Shown here piece by piece: positions 42,850 through 51,554 of a DNA stretch of 64,000 nt; positions within the stretch are counted from its first letter, which is position 1, and every line of letters begins with the position of its first letter. The notes beneath the pieces were generated by a model that was given only the letters and a program-made list of their open reading frames with translations, did not search any database and was not told the DNA's origin. The stretch comes from Streptomyces sp. TSRI0107 (GTDB taxonomy: Bacteria; Actinomycetota; Actinomycetes; Streptomycetales; Streptomycetaceae), in the NCBI RefSeq assembly GCF_001905845.1, contig NZ_LIVZ01000004.1, positions 248,001 to 312,000 of the forward strand, given 5' to 3'. The translations under genes were made by a program, and so were the position numbers.

Positions 42850-44189
42850 TGTCCCGTACCACCCAGATCTTCTGCGTCTCCACGCTGTACGGCGCGGCCA
42901 CGCTCGCCGCCGCGCTCGACTCCGGGTGCTTCGCGGAGCCGGAGCCGGGCCGCCGGGTGCTGCTGGTGTTCAACAACTCGGCGACGCCTGAGACCACCCC
43001 GGCCGTCGACGAGATGCCGGGCTTCGGCGCACTGCGCGACCACTTCGGCGAGGTGCTGTCGTACAACGAGGCGATCCGCCCCTTCCACCCCGGTGCCTGG
43101 CAGCCGCGCGGCGACGACCTGCCGCTGTTCGAGCGCTATCTGCGGCAGTTGTGGCGGCTGGGCGACGACCGGGTCGAGCTGGTCGTGGAGTCCCTCCAGG
43201 TCAATCCGGCTCTCGGGCTGGCCCAGATCTTCACCGACGCCCCCCTGCACGTCTACGCCGACGGCCTGATGAGCTACGGCCCCACCCGCAGCAAGCTCGA
43301 CCCGCTGGTCGGCACGCGCGTGCGGCGGCTGCTCCATCTGGACCTGGTGGCGGGGCTGAAGCCGATGCTGCTGACCGAGTTCGGCGTGCCGGCGGAGGTG
43401 GTGCCCACCGAGGCCTTCCTGAAGGTGATGGGCGACCTCACCGGCGCCGCGGGCGACCTGCCCGCCGTGCCGGACGGCGCGGCACTGCTGCTCGGCCAGT
43501 ACCTCTCCGCGCTGAACATCCTCACTCCCGCCGAGGAGGAGGAGCTGCATCTGCGGATGCTGCGCGGAGCCGTCGGACGCGGGCACCGCTCCGTGGTGTT
43601 CAAGCCGCACCCCACGGCCCCGGCCGGCTACAGCCTGGCCCTGCGGGCGGAGGCCGAACGGCTCGGCGTCGACCTGGTCGTCGTCGACACCCCCGTGCTG
43701 GCCGAGGTCCTGTACGCGAAGGCGCGGCCCGCGCTGGTGGTCGGCTGTTTCTCGACGGCCCTGTTCACCGCGTCCGTGTTCCACGACCTGCCGGTCGCCC
43801 GCATCGGCACCGGGATGCTGCTGGACCGGCTGGCGCCGTTCCAGAACAGCAACCGCGTCCCCGTCGCCCTCGCCCACGCGCTGCTGCCGGACCTGGAGTC
43901 GCCCGGCCGGGACGCGCCGGGACTGCCCGCCGAACTGCTCCCCGGGCTCGTCACGGCCATGGGTTTCGCCATGCAGCCGCAGGTCCACCCCTCGCTGCGG
44001 CCCGCGGCCGAGGAGTTCCTGGCCCGGCACTTCGGTCCCCGTACGCAGCCCTACTTCAAGCGGCGCCGGCTGACCGCGCTGGGGCTGCCCGGCGGGCTGC
44101 CGCAACGGCTGGCGTTCCTGCCGCGCAACTCCACCGCCCGCCGGGTGGCGCACCGCGGGCGGGTGATCCTGAAAGCCGTACGGCGCTGA
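42849..44189 (+). CDS. polysialyltransferase-like protein, module A
   Basis: A 446-residue protein of the alpha-2,8-polysialyltransferase (GT38-like) family. It starts TTQIFCVSTLYGAATLAAAL. The HVYADGLMSYGPTR segment carries the acidic-DG-like motif, and VVFKPHPTAPAGYSLAL has the HP motif typical of GT38/GT52. LVVGCFSTALFTAS is the donor-binding region. It would transfer sialic/nonulosonic acid, or be a related polymerase, using CMP-sugar made by the neighbouring NeuA. Enzyme activity is inferred. It is coupled to the preceding GT2 by a TGATG overlap. Confidence 0.82.
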   Translation: MSRTTQIFCVSTLYGAATLAAALDSGCFAEPEPGRRVLLVFNNSATPETTPAVDEMPGFGALRDHFGEVLSYNEAIRPFHPGAWQPRGDDLPLFERYLRQLWRLGDDRVELVVESLQVNPALGLAQIFTDAPLHVYADGLMSYGPTRSKLDPLVGTRVRRLLHLDLVAGLKPMLLTEFGVPAEVVPTEAFLKVMGDLTGAAGDLPAVPDGAALLLGQYLSALNILTPAEEEELHLRMLRGAVGRGHRSVVFKPHPTAPAGYSLALRAEAERLGVDLVVVDTPVLAEVLYAKARPALVVGCFSTALFTASVFHDLPVARIGTGMLLDRLAPFQNSNRVPVALAHALLPDLESPGRDAPGLPAELLPGLVTAMGFAMQPQVHPSLRPAAEEFLARHFGPRTQPYFKRRRLTALGLPGGLPQRLAFLPRNSTARRVAHRGRVILKAVRR

Positions 44190-44337
44190 CACAGAGCCGA
44201 TGCGGCGCTGATCCGGCGCTCACGCGGCGCCGAGCCGTCCGCGCCGAGAGTGTTCACCTGCCGTCCACCGTGAAGCCACCCGCGTCCAGGGGCCTTGGGG
44301 CACATTCGGCCTCCGGTCGAACGAACGGTGGAACCCC

Positions 44338-45600
44338 ATGACGAACCCCCTGGCGGGATTGTTCAAGGCACGGCAGAAGGAGGCCGCCAGGCTGGAGCTG
44401 TACGCCCGGAACATGCGTCTGTGCGGCGAGTACCTCGCGGCGCGGGGCGACGGGTCCGCTCCCGGGCGGGCCCGGCTCGTCCAGGCGATCGGCGTCCTCG
44501 CGACGTCCCTGGACGACACCTCGTCGGCGGACCCCTTCGACGCCCTGCTCCAGGTGGGCGAGCGCGCGCTGGAGGCCGGCGGGGAGGACGGGCAGGCCCT
44601 CGCCCTGGCGGTCACCGAGGCGGCGACGCGGATCCGGCAGCGGTCCAAGGGCGCCTGGCGGCTGCGCGGCCTGGCGCTGGACGGGCTGGGCCGCGACGCC
44701 GAGGCGCTGGAGTGCTACGAGCGCTATCTGACGCTGGCGGGCGGCACCGACGCGGCGGCGGAGGTCGTCCGCCGGATCGACACCCTGCGGCGCCGCCGGG
44801 CGTGCGTGGATGCGGCGGTGTTCCCCGAGACCGGTTCCCCGCTGCGCGACCTGGCCGGCGAGCGGACCGCGACCACCGCGGCCGTGACGACGGAGTTCGC
44901 CGCGTTCGTGCGCGCGCGGGTGGCCCGGCACGGCATGGGCCACCCCGAGGTGCGGCGCCTGCTGCGGCTGTACGGCGAGTACCGGCGGCTCGTCGAGCGC
45001 GACGGGCCTGCCGACCCGGCGCCCGGCGGCGGCACGCCGATCGGGGCCGCCGGTCTGCGCGGCCTGATCGCGGGGCGCACGGTGTGCGTGGTCGCGAACG
45101 GCGAGGAGGTCGCCCGGAGCGCGCTGGGCGCCGAGATCGACCGCTACGACCTGGTGGTGCGCTGCGACTCGTTCCGCCTCCGCGCGGAGGGCACCGGCGA
45201 GCGCACCGACCTGCACGCCGTCACGCTGCGGGGCGACGCGCCGTGGGACGGACCCGCATGGACGCAGCCCACGGGAGTCCGGCTGGTGTTCGGCGACCCG
45301 GCAGCCGGGTGGCGCCGCGCCGTCCGGCAGCGACTCTCCCCCGGCGCGCAGGAGCACATCGGTGACGCCTCCCTGCGCCGGCCCCTGACCGACCCGGCAC
45401 TGCTGGGCGAGGCCGGCTGGGACGCCGGGACCGGCACCGCCTTCACCGTCCTGCGGCTCCTGGACTTCCTGGACGTCAGCCCCCGCCTGGACCTCATCGG
45501 CTTCCAGCCGCCCGGCCGGCTGCGGCCGAGGGAGGCCGAGTGGGTCATGGACCGTGCGACGCATGTCGACGACAGCAAGATGAGGATCGCCCTGCGATGA
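44338..45600 (+). CDS. TPR protein with a GT29 (sialyltransferase)-like domain
   Basis: A 420-residue protein. Residues about 85-140 form TPR-like helices (RLRGLALDGLGRDAEALECY). Residues 245-300 read CVVANGEEVARSALG, then AEIDRYDLVVRCDS and TGERTDLHAV. This is the pattern of the eukaryotic-type sialyltransferase L motif (small residues, GxEIDxxDxVxRxN, then GxRT). GWDAGTGTAFTVLRLLDFL (360-378) resembles the S motif, and His409 occupies the VS position. I infer a bacterial GT29-like transferase. It is 148 bp after the polysialyltransferase-like gene and overlaps the next gene by 4 bp. This assignment is by eye and should be tested. Confidence 0.65.
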   Translation: MTNPLAGLFKARQKEAARLELYARNMRLCGEYLAARGDGSAPGRARLVQAIGVLATSLDDTSSADPFDALLQVGERALEAGGEDGQALALAVTEAATRIRQRSKGAWRLRGLALDGLGRDAEALECYERYLTLAGGTDAAAEVVRRIDTLRRRRACVDAAVFPETGSPLRDLAGERTATTAAVTTEFAAFVRARVARHGMGHPEVRRLLRLYGEYRRLVERDGPADPAPGGGTPIGAAGLRGLIAGRTVCVVANGEEVARSALGAEIDRYDLVVRCDSFRLRAEGTGERTDLHAVTLRGDAPWDGPAWTQPTGVRLVFGDPAAGWRRAVRQRLSPGAQEHIGDASLRRPLTDPALLGEAGWDAGTGTAFTVLRLLDFLDVSPRLDLIGFQPPGRLRPREAEWVMDRATHVDDSKMRIALR

Positions 45601-47819
45601 CCCACTCCTCCGCGGACGACCGCAGAACCATCACCGGCAAGCGCCGGATCGCCTTCGCCGTCCACACCGACGCCGAACGGCTGCCCCACCTCGCCCCGCT
45701 GATCCGCAGCCTGGCGCTGACCAACCCGGACGTGTGCGAGGACTTCGTGGTCCTGCACCCCGGGCTGCCCGACTCCGCGTTCGACGCGCTGCGCGCCCTG
45801 CACCCGCGGATCGTCACACGCCACGCGGACAGCCGTACGGACGTCTTCCGGCTGGCGGGCTACGACACCGTCATCGCCCTCACCCCGTCCATGGTGGTCC
45901 TCGGGGACCTCGGCGAGCTGCTGCGGATGCGTCACGGAGTCGGCGCGGTCCCGCAGTTGGCGGGCGACGGGGGGCGCTCCGTCCGGCCGGACGGCCTGCT
46001 GGTCGTCCAGCGCGCCGACGTGGCCGACGCCGTGGCGGACCGGCTCACCGCTGACGCCGACCTGGACGCCGTGCTCGGTGAGGTCCTGGTCCCGGTCGAC
46101 GCGCGGTACGACTTCCTCACCCGGCGGCTCCACGACGACACGCCCGTGCCCGCGCACGTCGCCGTCCTGCGCTTCACCGGCCCGTTCGACGAGCCCGGGT
46201 ACGGCCCGGCCACCGAGGCGCGGCGCCGCTTCGAGATGAACGACGAGGACTTCCGGGCCGCCTACCGCGCCCTGCCGGGCGGCAAGCACCCCGATCTCCT
46301 CGCGCACTTCGCGCCGCCTCTGCTGCGGGCGCGTCCCTCGCTCGACCTGGCCCGGACGGTCGCCGACGGGTACCGCGGGCAGGGCCGCTACGACGAGGCC
46401 GTCGACGTCCTCGCCCCGGTCCTGCGCGACCGGCTGGACGCGCCGCGCTGCCAGGAGACGCTCGGCCTGTGCCTGATGGCGCTGTCCCGCTACGACGAGG
46501 CGGAGGCCCATCTGCTGCTGGCGGCGGCGTCCCCCGACGTCGCCCCGCGCGCGTTCGCCCAGCTGGCCCGCCTGGCCTGGGTGTGCGGGCGGGAGGAGGA
46601 CGCGCACGCCTACGCCCGCGACGGTCTGGAGGCCGACCCCACCGACGCCGGGTGCCACGCCTGGTTCGTCCGCACCCGTCCGGACGCGCCGGGGCGGCCA
46701 GAACAGCCGGAGCAGCCGGAACCGGCGCCTGCCGCCGAGCAGCTGGCGCATGTGGCGCTGTTCGCCGAGGGGCAGGAGAACGCCGGGGACAAGGTCCTGC
46801 CCGAGGCCGTGCGCATGTGCTTCGACTCGGACACCGGCCCGCGGCGCTGGTACCGACAGCCGGTGCACCGGCTGGTCGACGAGGCGGCGCTGGAGCGGCT
46901 GAACGCGCGGCGCGGGGTGATCGTGGGCGGCGGCGGGCTGTTCCTCCCGGACACCTCCCCGAACGGCAACAGCCACTGGCAGTGGAACATCCCGGACGAC
47001 GTCCTGGCCCGGATCACCGCGCCGCTGGCGGTGTTCGCGGTCGGCTACAACGTGTTCGACGGGCAGCTCTACCGCCGGGGCCGGTTCGCGGAGAGCCTGC
47101 GGGCGCTCGTCGAGCGGTCGGCGTTCTTCGGGCTGCGCAACCACGGCTCGATCGAACGCGTGCGTGAGCTGCTGCCCGCCGGGCTGCGCGACCGGGTGCG
47201 CTATCAGCCCTGCCCGACCACGGTGGCACGGCATCTGGTGCCGGGCTGGACCGACCCGGCGGAGCGCTCCGACACCGTCCTGGTGAACTGCGCGTACGAC
47301 CGCGCGGGCCTGCGGTTCGGCCACGACTACGGCCACTTCCTCGGCGAGATGGCCACCGCGCTGAGGGAGCTGCGGGGCAAGGCGGACGTGCGGTACGCGG
47401 CGCACATGCCCGCCGACGAGAAGTTCGTGCACGACCTGCGCCGCGAGCACGGCATCACGCTGCCCGTGGAGCAGTTGTACGACATGTCGAACGACGGGAT
47501 CCGCGACCTGTACCGCCGGTCGCGGCTGGTGGTGGGGATGCGCGGGCACGCGGGGATGATCCCGTTCGGCTGCGGCACCCCGATCCTCAGCCTCGTCTCC
47601 CACCCGAAACTCGCCTATTTCCTCGCCGACATCGGCCGGCCGGAGTGGGGGCTGTCCGTGCACGACCGGTCGCTGGGCCCCCGGCTCGCCGAGCGGGCGG
47701 CGGCGGTGCTGGACGACCACACGGCCGCCGTGGCGGATGTGCACAGCGCCCAGGACCTGCTGTGGAAGACCACCCGTTCGAACATCGAGGAACTCCGGGA
47801 GATCTTCGGTCAGGCCTGA
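45597..47819 (+). CDS. glycosyltransferase-like/TPR/polysaccharide pyruvyltransferase fusion
   Basis: A 740-residue three-part protein. The N-terminal ~250 residues resemble a GT8-like nucleotidyl-sugar domain (FAVHTDAERLPHLAPLIRSL), with weak motifs. Residues 255-360 are TPR-like (DGYRGQGRYDEAVDVL and LCLMALSRYDEAEAHL). A proline-rich linker (PEQPEQPEPAPAA) leads to a CsaB-type pyruvyltransferase from about 390 to 700, starting EGQENAGDKVLPEA, with IVGGGGLFLPD and a late VVGMRGHAGMIPFG. It likely adds a pyruvate ketal to polymer sugars. The ATG at 45597 overlaps the previous stop (ATGA). The arrangement is unusual. Confidence 0.8.
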   Translation: MTHSSADDRRTITGKRRIAFAVHTDAERLPHLAPLIRSLALTNPDVCEDFVVLHPGLPDSAFDALRALHPRIVTRHADSRTDVFRLAGYDTVIALTPSMVVLGDLGELLRMRHGVGAVPQLAGDGGRSVRPDGLLVVQRADVADAVADRLTADADLDAVLGEVLVPVDARYDFLTRRLHDDTPVPAHVAVLRFTGPFDEPGYGPATEARRRFEMNDEDFRAAYRALPGGKHPDLLAHFAPPLLRARPSLDLARTVADGYRGQGRYDEAVDVLAPVLRDRLDAPRCQETLGLCLMALSRYDEAEAHLLLAAASPDVAPRAFAQLARLAWVCGREEDAHAYARDGLEADPTDAGCHAWFVRTRPDAPGRPEQPEQPEPAPAAEQLAHVALFAEGQENAGDKVLPEAVRMCFDSDTGPRRWYRQPVHRLVDEAALERLNARRGVIVGGGGLFLPDTSPNGNSHWQWNIPDDVLARITAPLAVFAVGYNVFDGQLYRRGRFAESLRALVERSAFFGLRNHGSIERVRELLPAGLRDRVRYQPCPTTVARHLVPGWTDPAERSDTVLVNCAYDRAGLRFGHDYGHFLGEMATALRELRGKADVRYAAHMPADEKFVHDLRREHGITLPVEQLYDMSNDGIRDLYRRSRLVVGMRGHAGMIPFGCGTPILSLVSHPKLAYFLADIGRPEWGLSVHDRSLGPRLAERAAAVLDDHTAAVADVHSAQDLLWKTTRSNIEELREIFGQA

Positions 47820-47941
47820 GACACCGGGAATTCACGTTTACCGAGCGCGGAATTCACCTGTCCGCACCTCGCGCGACACCGGCGACTTCGGGGCCCTGGT
47901 TAGCCTGTTCTAATAACACCCTTCGAACATGAGAGGGCCCT

Positions 47942-48907
47942 GTGCCGAAACTGTCCGTTGTCGTGCCCATGCATAATGTGGGGACCTTTGCCGAGAGCAC
48001 GCTGCGGAGTCTCGCCGGCAATGCGGAAGACGACTTCGAGTTCCTGCTCGTCGACGACTGCTCCACGGACTCCACGCCATGGGTGATCGACCGCTGGACG
48101 GACAAACTCCCGGGCGCCAAGGTGATCCGGCACGAGAAGAACATGGGCATAGCCCAGGCGCGCAACAGCGGAATCGACGCGGCGAACGGGGAGTTCATCA
48201 CCTTTCTCGACGGCGACGACTGGTACGGGCCCGGCCACCTGGCCGGGCTCGTCGACGCGATCGAGGAACTGGGCTGCGACTTCGCCCGCACCGACCACGT
48301 CCAGGTCACGGGCAAGGACCGGGTGCTGCGCCGTCCCCCCGCCCGGATGCGCGACACCGTGATGGATCCGCGCGACGGCATCGCGCCGGCCGACATGGAG
48401 ACGATGGTCGACTATCCCTTCGTCTGGGCGGGCGTCTACCGGCGGCACCTCTTCGACGACGGCGGGATGCGCTTCGCCACCGAACTCCGCACCGCCGAGG
48501 ACCGGCTGTGGATCTGGCGCCTGCACCTGAAGGCCCGGACCTACGCCTCCGTCGGCCTGCACGGGATCTTCTACCGGCGGGGCGTGGCGACCTCGCTCAC
48601 CCAGATCAAGGACTCCCGTCAGCTGGACTTCATCCCGGCCTACGACGCGCTGCTGCGGGACGTCCTGAACGACCGGGAGTCCGAGCGCTTCCTCCTCAAG
48701 GCCGTGCGCACCTACTGCGCCATGATCGCCTTCCACATCGGCAAGGCCGACGAGTACGAGCCCACGGCGGCCCAGCGGCTGCGGCGCGAGTCGAGCGCCG
48801 CCCTCCGCCGCATGCCCGAGCACGCGCTGGAGGAGACCCTCAGAACCATCGACAGCACCAGGAGCAGGTTGCTCAGCCGCCTGCGTGACGGGCGGAAGGC
48901 TGCCTGA
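47942..48907 (+). CDS. GT2 glycosyltransferase, module B
   Basis: A 321-residue GT2 enzyme, clear paralogue of the module A protein. Conserved positions are KLSVVVPMHNV, the FLLVDDCSTDST acidic loop, FLDGDDW (DxD), a GCDFARTDHVQV segment and TAEDRLW. The last ~60 residues have a similar basic helix. GTG 47942 lies directly on the first strand. Its stop is 3 bp before the partner polysialyltransferase-like gene. Duplication of the GT2-partner module, with divergent substrate loops, suggests two successive or alternative linkages in the polymer. Confidence 0.9.
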   Translation: MPKLSVVVPMHNVGTFAESTLRSLAGNAEDDFEFLLVDDCSTDSTPWVIDRWTDKLPGAKVIRHEKNMGIAQARNSGIDAANGEFITFLDGDDWYGPGHLAGLVDAIEELGCDFARTDHVQVTGKDRVLRRPPARMRDTVMDPRDGIAPADMETMVDYPFVWAGVYRRHLFDDGGMRFATELRTAEDRLWIWRLHLKARTYASVGLHGIFYRRGVATSLTQIKDSRQLDFIPAYDALLRDVLNDRESERFLLKAVRTYCAMIAFHIGKADEYEPTAAQRLRRESSAALRRMPEHALEETLRTIDSTRSRLLSRLRDGRKAA

Positions 48908-48910
48908 TCC

Positions 48911-50266
48911 ATGCCCCACAGAACCCAGATCTTCCAGGTCTCGACCCTCTACGGGGCGGCCACGCTCGCCGCGGCGCTCGACGCGGGCCAGTTCGGACCG
49001 CGCGACGAGGCCCGGCGCATCCTGCTGGTCTCCAACAACGCCGCGATACCGGAGACCGCGCTGCGCCTCGACGAGATGCACGGCTACGAGCGCATAGCCG
49101 GCCGGTTCGACACGGTGGTCAGCTGGAACGAGGCGATCCGCCCGTACCACCCCAGCAGTTGGGGCCCGCGGGGGAACGACACGGTGATCTGGCAGCGGGC
49201 GTTCCGGCTCGCCTGGGACATCGGCGAGCGCGACCGGATCGACCTCGCCGTCGAGTCGATCCAGGTCAGCCCGGGCCGCGCGCTGGCGGCGATCTTCTCC
49301 GAGGCCGCGATCCACGTGTACGCCGACGGCCTGATGAGCTACGGCCCGACCCGGGACAAGCTGCCGCTGACCATCGCGTGCCGCATCCGGCGGCTGCTGC
49401 ACCTCGACCTGATACCCGGCCTCACCCCGCTGCTGCTGTCCGAGTACGGCGTCGAGTCGGAGGTCGTCCCGGACGCGGCGTTCCGCCGGGTGCTCGACGA
49501 GATCTCCCAGGACGCGGCGGACGACCCGCGGCTCGCGCCGGTCCTGGCGGAGAAGCCGACGGCCGTGCTGCTGGGCCAGTACCTGGCGGCGATCGACATC
49601 CTGAGCGCGGAAGAGGAGGAGGACCTCCACGTCCGTATGCTCACCGGGGCCGCGCGGGCCGGACACCGGTCCGTGGTCTTCAAGCCCCACCCGACCGCGC
49701 CCGCGAGCTACTCCTCGGCGCTGAGCAAGGCGGCCGCGGAGGCCGGCGTCCGGCTCACCGTGCTGGACGCGCCCCTGCTGGCCGAGACGCTGTACCGGCA
49801 CGCCGAGCCCGAACTCGTCGTCGGCTGCTTCTCCACCGCCATGGTGACCGCCTCCGCCTACTACGGCGTGCCCGTCGGCCGGGTGGGGACCAGGCTGGTG
49901 ATGGAGCGTCTGAAGCCGTACCCCAACAGCAACCGGGTGCCGCTCGCCGTGATCGACCACGTGGTGCCCGACCTGGAGCGCGGTGCGACGCCGGCCGTCG
50001 TCGGCGCGGCCCCCGAGACCCTGTCGCCGCTGGTGCGGGCGATCGGCTTCTGCATGCAGCCCGACGCGTACAAGAAGCTGCGGGAGCCGACGGCCGCCTG
50101 GCTGCGCGACCACCTGGCGGACACGCCCCGCCACTACTTCCCCGAGCTGCGGCTGGCCGAGCTCGGCCTGCCCGGCAGCCGCCCGCAGGTGCGCGCGAAG
50201 CTCCAGGTGCGGCGCGCCAAGCGCGTCGTACGCCGGGCGGTGCGCCGCGGCGGCGCCCGGAAGTGA
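48911..50266 (+). CDS. polysialyltransferase-like protein, module B
   Basis: A 451-residue paralogue of the module A protein. It shares TQIFQVSTLYGAATLAAAL, HVYADGLMSYGPTR, VVFKPHPTAPASYSSAL and VVGCFSTAMVTAS. The C-terminal 40 residues are very basic (KLQVRRAKRVVRRAVRRGG), suggesting membrane-surface association. It would use a CMP-activated nonulosonic acid, like its counterpart. It starts at ATG 48911, and is followed 53 bp later by an acyltransferase. Confidence 0.82.
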   Translation: MPHRTQIFQVSTLYGAATLAAALDAGQFGPRDEARRILLVSNNAAIPETALRLDEMHGYERIAGRFDTVVSWNEAIRPYHPSSWGPRGNDTVIWQRAFRLAWDIGERDRIDLAVESIQVSPGRALAAIFSEAAIHVYADGLMSYGPTRDKLPLTIACRIRRLLHLDLIPGLTPLLLSEYGVESEVVPDAAFRRVLDEISQDAADDPRLAPVLAEKPTAVLLGQYLAAIDILSAEEEEDLHVRMLTGAARAGHRSVVFKPHPTAPASYSSALSKAAAEAGVRLTVLDAPLLAETLYRHAEPELVVGCFSTAMVTASAYYGVPVGRVGTRLVMERLKPYPNSNRVPLAVIDHVVPDLERGATPAVVGAAPETLSPLVRAIGFCMQPDAYKKLREPTAAWLRDHLADTPRHYFPELRLAELGLPGSRPQVRAKLQVRRAKRVVRRAVRRGGARK

Positions 50267-50319
50267 CCCGCCCCCACGGGCTTCGACCTCCCCAGCTCAC
50301 CCCTCAGGAAAGGTGCGCG

Positions 50320-51420
50320 GTGCCGAACAACGCAGCCGTACGCTTGCCGCAGCAGAGACAGGGCACGTCCGAGCAGTCCGCACAGTCCGAGCAGTCCGCG
50401 CAGCAGCGCGAACACCGCTACGACATCGACCTGATGCGGCTGATCTGCTCCGCCACGATCATGCTGGGGCACGTGGGCGCCCAGTTCATCCTCGCGACGA
50501 AGAACGACCCGTCGGACGGCGCCGGATCGTACTGGGCCGGGCATGTGGCCGAGGCGATCAACCCGTTCGCCGTCCCGATGTACTTCGCCATCGCCGGCTG
50601 GGCCGTTCTGGTCGGGGCGCCCCCGCGCGACACCGGGAAGATGTGGAAGCGGATCGTCCGTAACACCGTGCCGTTGTTCGCGTGGACGGCGATCTACCTG
50701 GTCTGGGCCTGGCTGCGGAACCGCAACGACGAGCCGATGACCGAGCTGGCGACGGACTCCCTCTTCGCCTCGGTGCAGCCCGCGTACCACCTGTGGTTCA
50801 TGTACACCTACATCCCGATCATCATCCTGCTGGCCTTCGCGATGCTCATCAAGGCCGGGCAGCGGCCCTGGCGGCTGGGTGCCGTCCTGCTCGGCATCGC
50901 GGTCCTGCCGAGCGTCATGACCACGGTCTCCGAGGTCACGGGCCACGAGATGCCGACCGTCGCCTGGGGCTTCGGCACCTACTCGCTGGTGTACGCGGTC
51001 GGCGGGGCCCTGCTCTTCGCGCTCCCCCGGGTCAGCGTGCGGTGGCGCCGCGCGCTGATGCTGCTGCTGCCGCTCACGATGGCCGGGAGCCTCTGGTACA
51101 ACACGCAGATCCACTACGTGATGCCCAACGCGCACCTGTTCGTCGCCGCGATGAGCATCTGCGTACTGCTGCTGATCAGCAGGATCCGGGTGCCCGAGAA
51201 GCGCCGGCCCCTGCTGAAGAAGCTGGCGGGCGCCGCCCTCGGCGCGTACATGGTGCATGTGCTCTTCGTCGAGGAGATCGTCCGGCCGCTGGTCTCGCCC
51301 GACCTGAGCGGTCCGGTGGCGGGGCTGCTGCTGGCCGGCCTGGTGGCCACGGTGATGACGCTGTCGTTCGCCGCCAGTCTGCTGTGGGGCAGGCTGAATC
51401 TGCGGCGGCTGCTCGGCTGA
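50320..51420 (+). CDS. acyltransferase 3 family membrane protein
   Basis: A 366-residue integral membrane protein with about ten membrane segments. The first segment follows RYDIDLMRLICSATIMLGHV, the Arg-Asp-...-His pattern of the acyltransferase-3 family (OafB/NodX type). A short N-terminal repeat, EQSAQSEQSAQQ, precedes it and is unusual. It probably O-acetylates the surface polymer built by the cluster. GTG 50320 has the AGGAAAGG ribosome site. Expression as part of the plus-strand run is likely, with 53 bp between it and the preceding gene. Confidence 0.85.
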   Translation: MPNNAAVRLPQQRQGTSEQSAQSEQSAQQREHRYDIDLMRLICSATIMLGHVGAQFILATKNDPSDGAGSYWAGHVAEAINPFAVPMYFAIAGWAVLVGAPPRDTGKMWKRIVRNTVPLFAWTAIYLVWAWLRNRNDEPMTELATDSLFASVQPAYHLWFMYTYIPIIILLAFAMLIKAGQRPWRLGAVLLGIAVLPSVMTTVSEVTGHEMPTVAWGFGTYSLVYAVGGALLFALPRVSVRWRRALMLLLPLTMAGSLWYNTQIHYVMPNAHLFVAAMSICVLLLISRIRVPEKRRPLLKKLAGAALGAYMVHVLFVEEIVRPLVSPDLSGPVAGLLLAGLVATVMTLSFAASLLWGRLNLRRLLG

Positions 51421-51554
51421 CCGCGTTCGCCAGGTGTTAACCGACCGGTCAACTCCGTACGCCTTCCCGTCAGGTGCCGCCCACCTAGCCTGACTGGAGT
51501 TCTCGGACCGCAACACTCCGACTCGACTTCCGACGGATTGAGGTTCTCGGTTCC

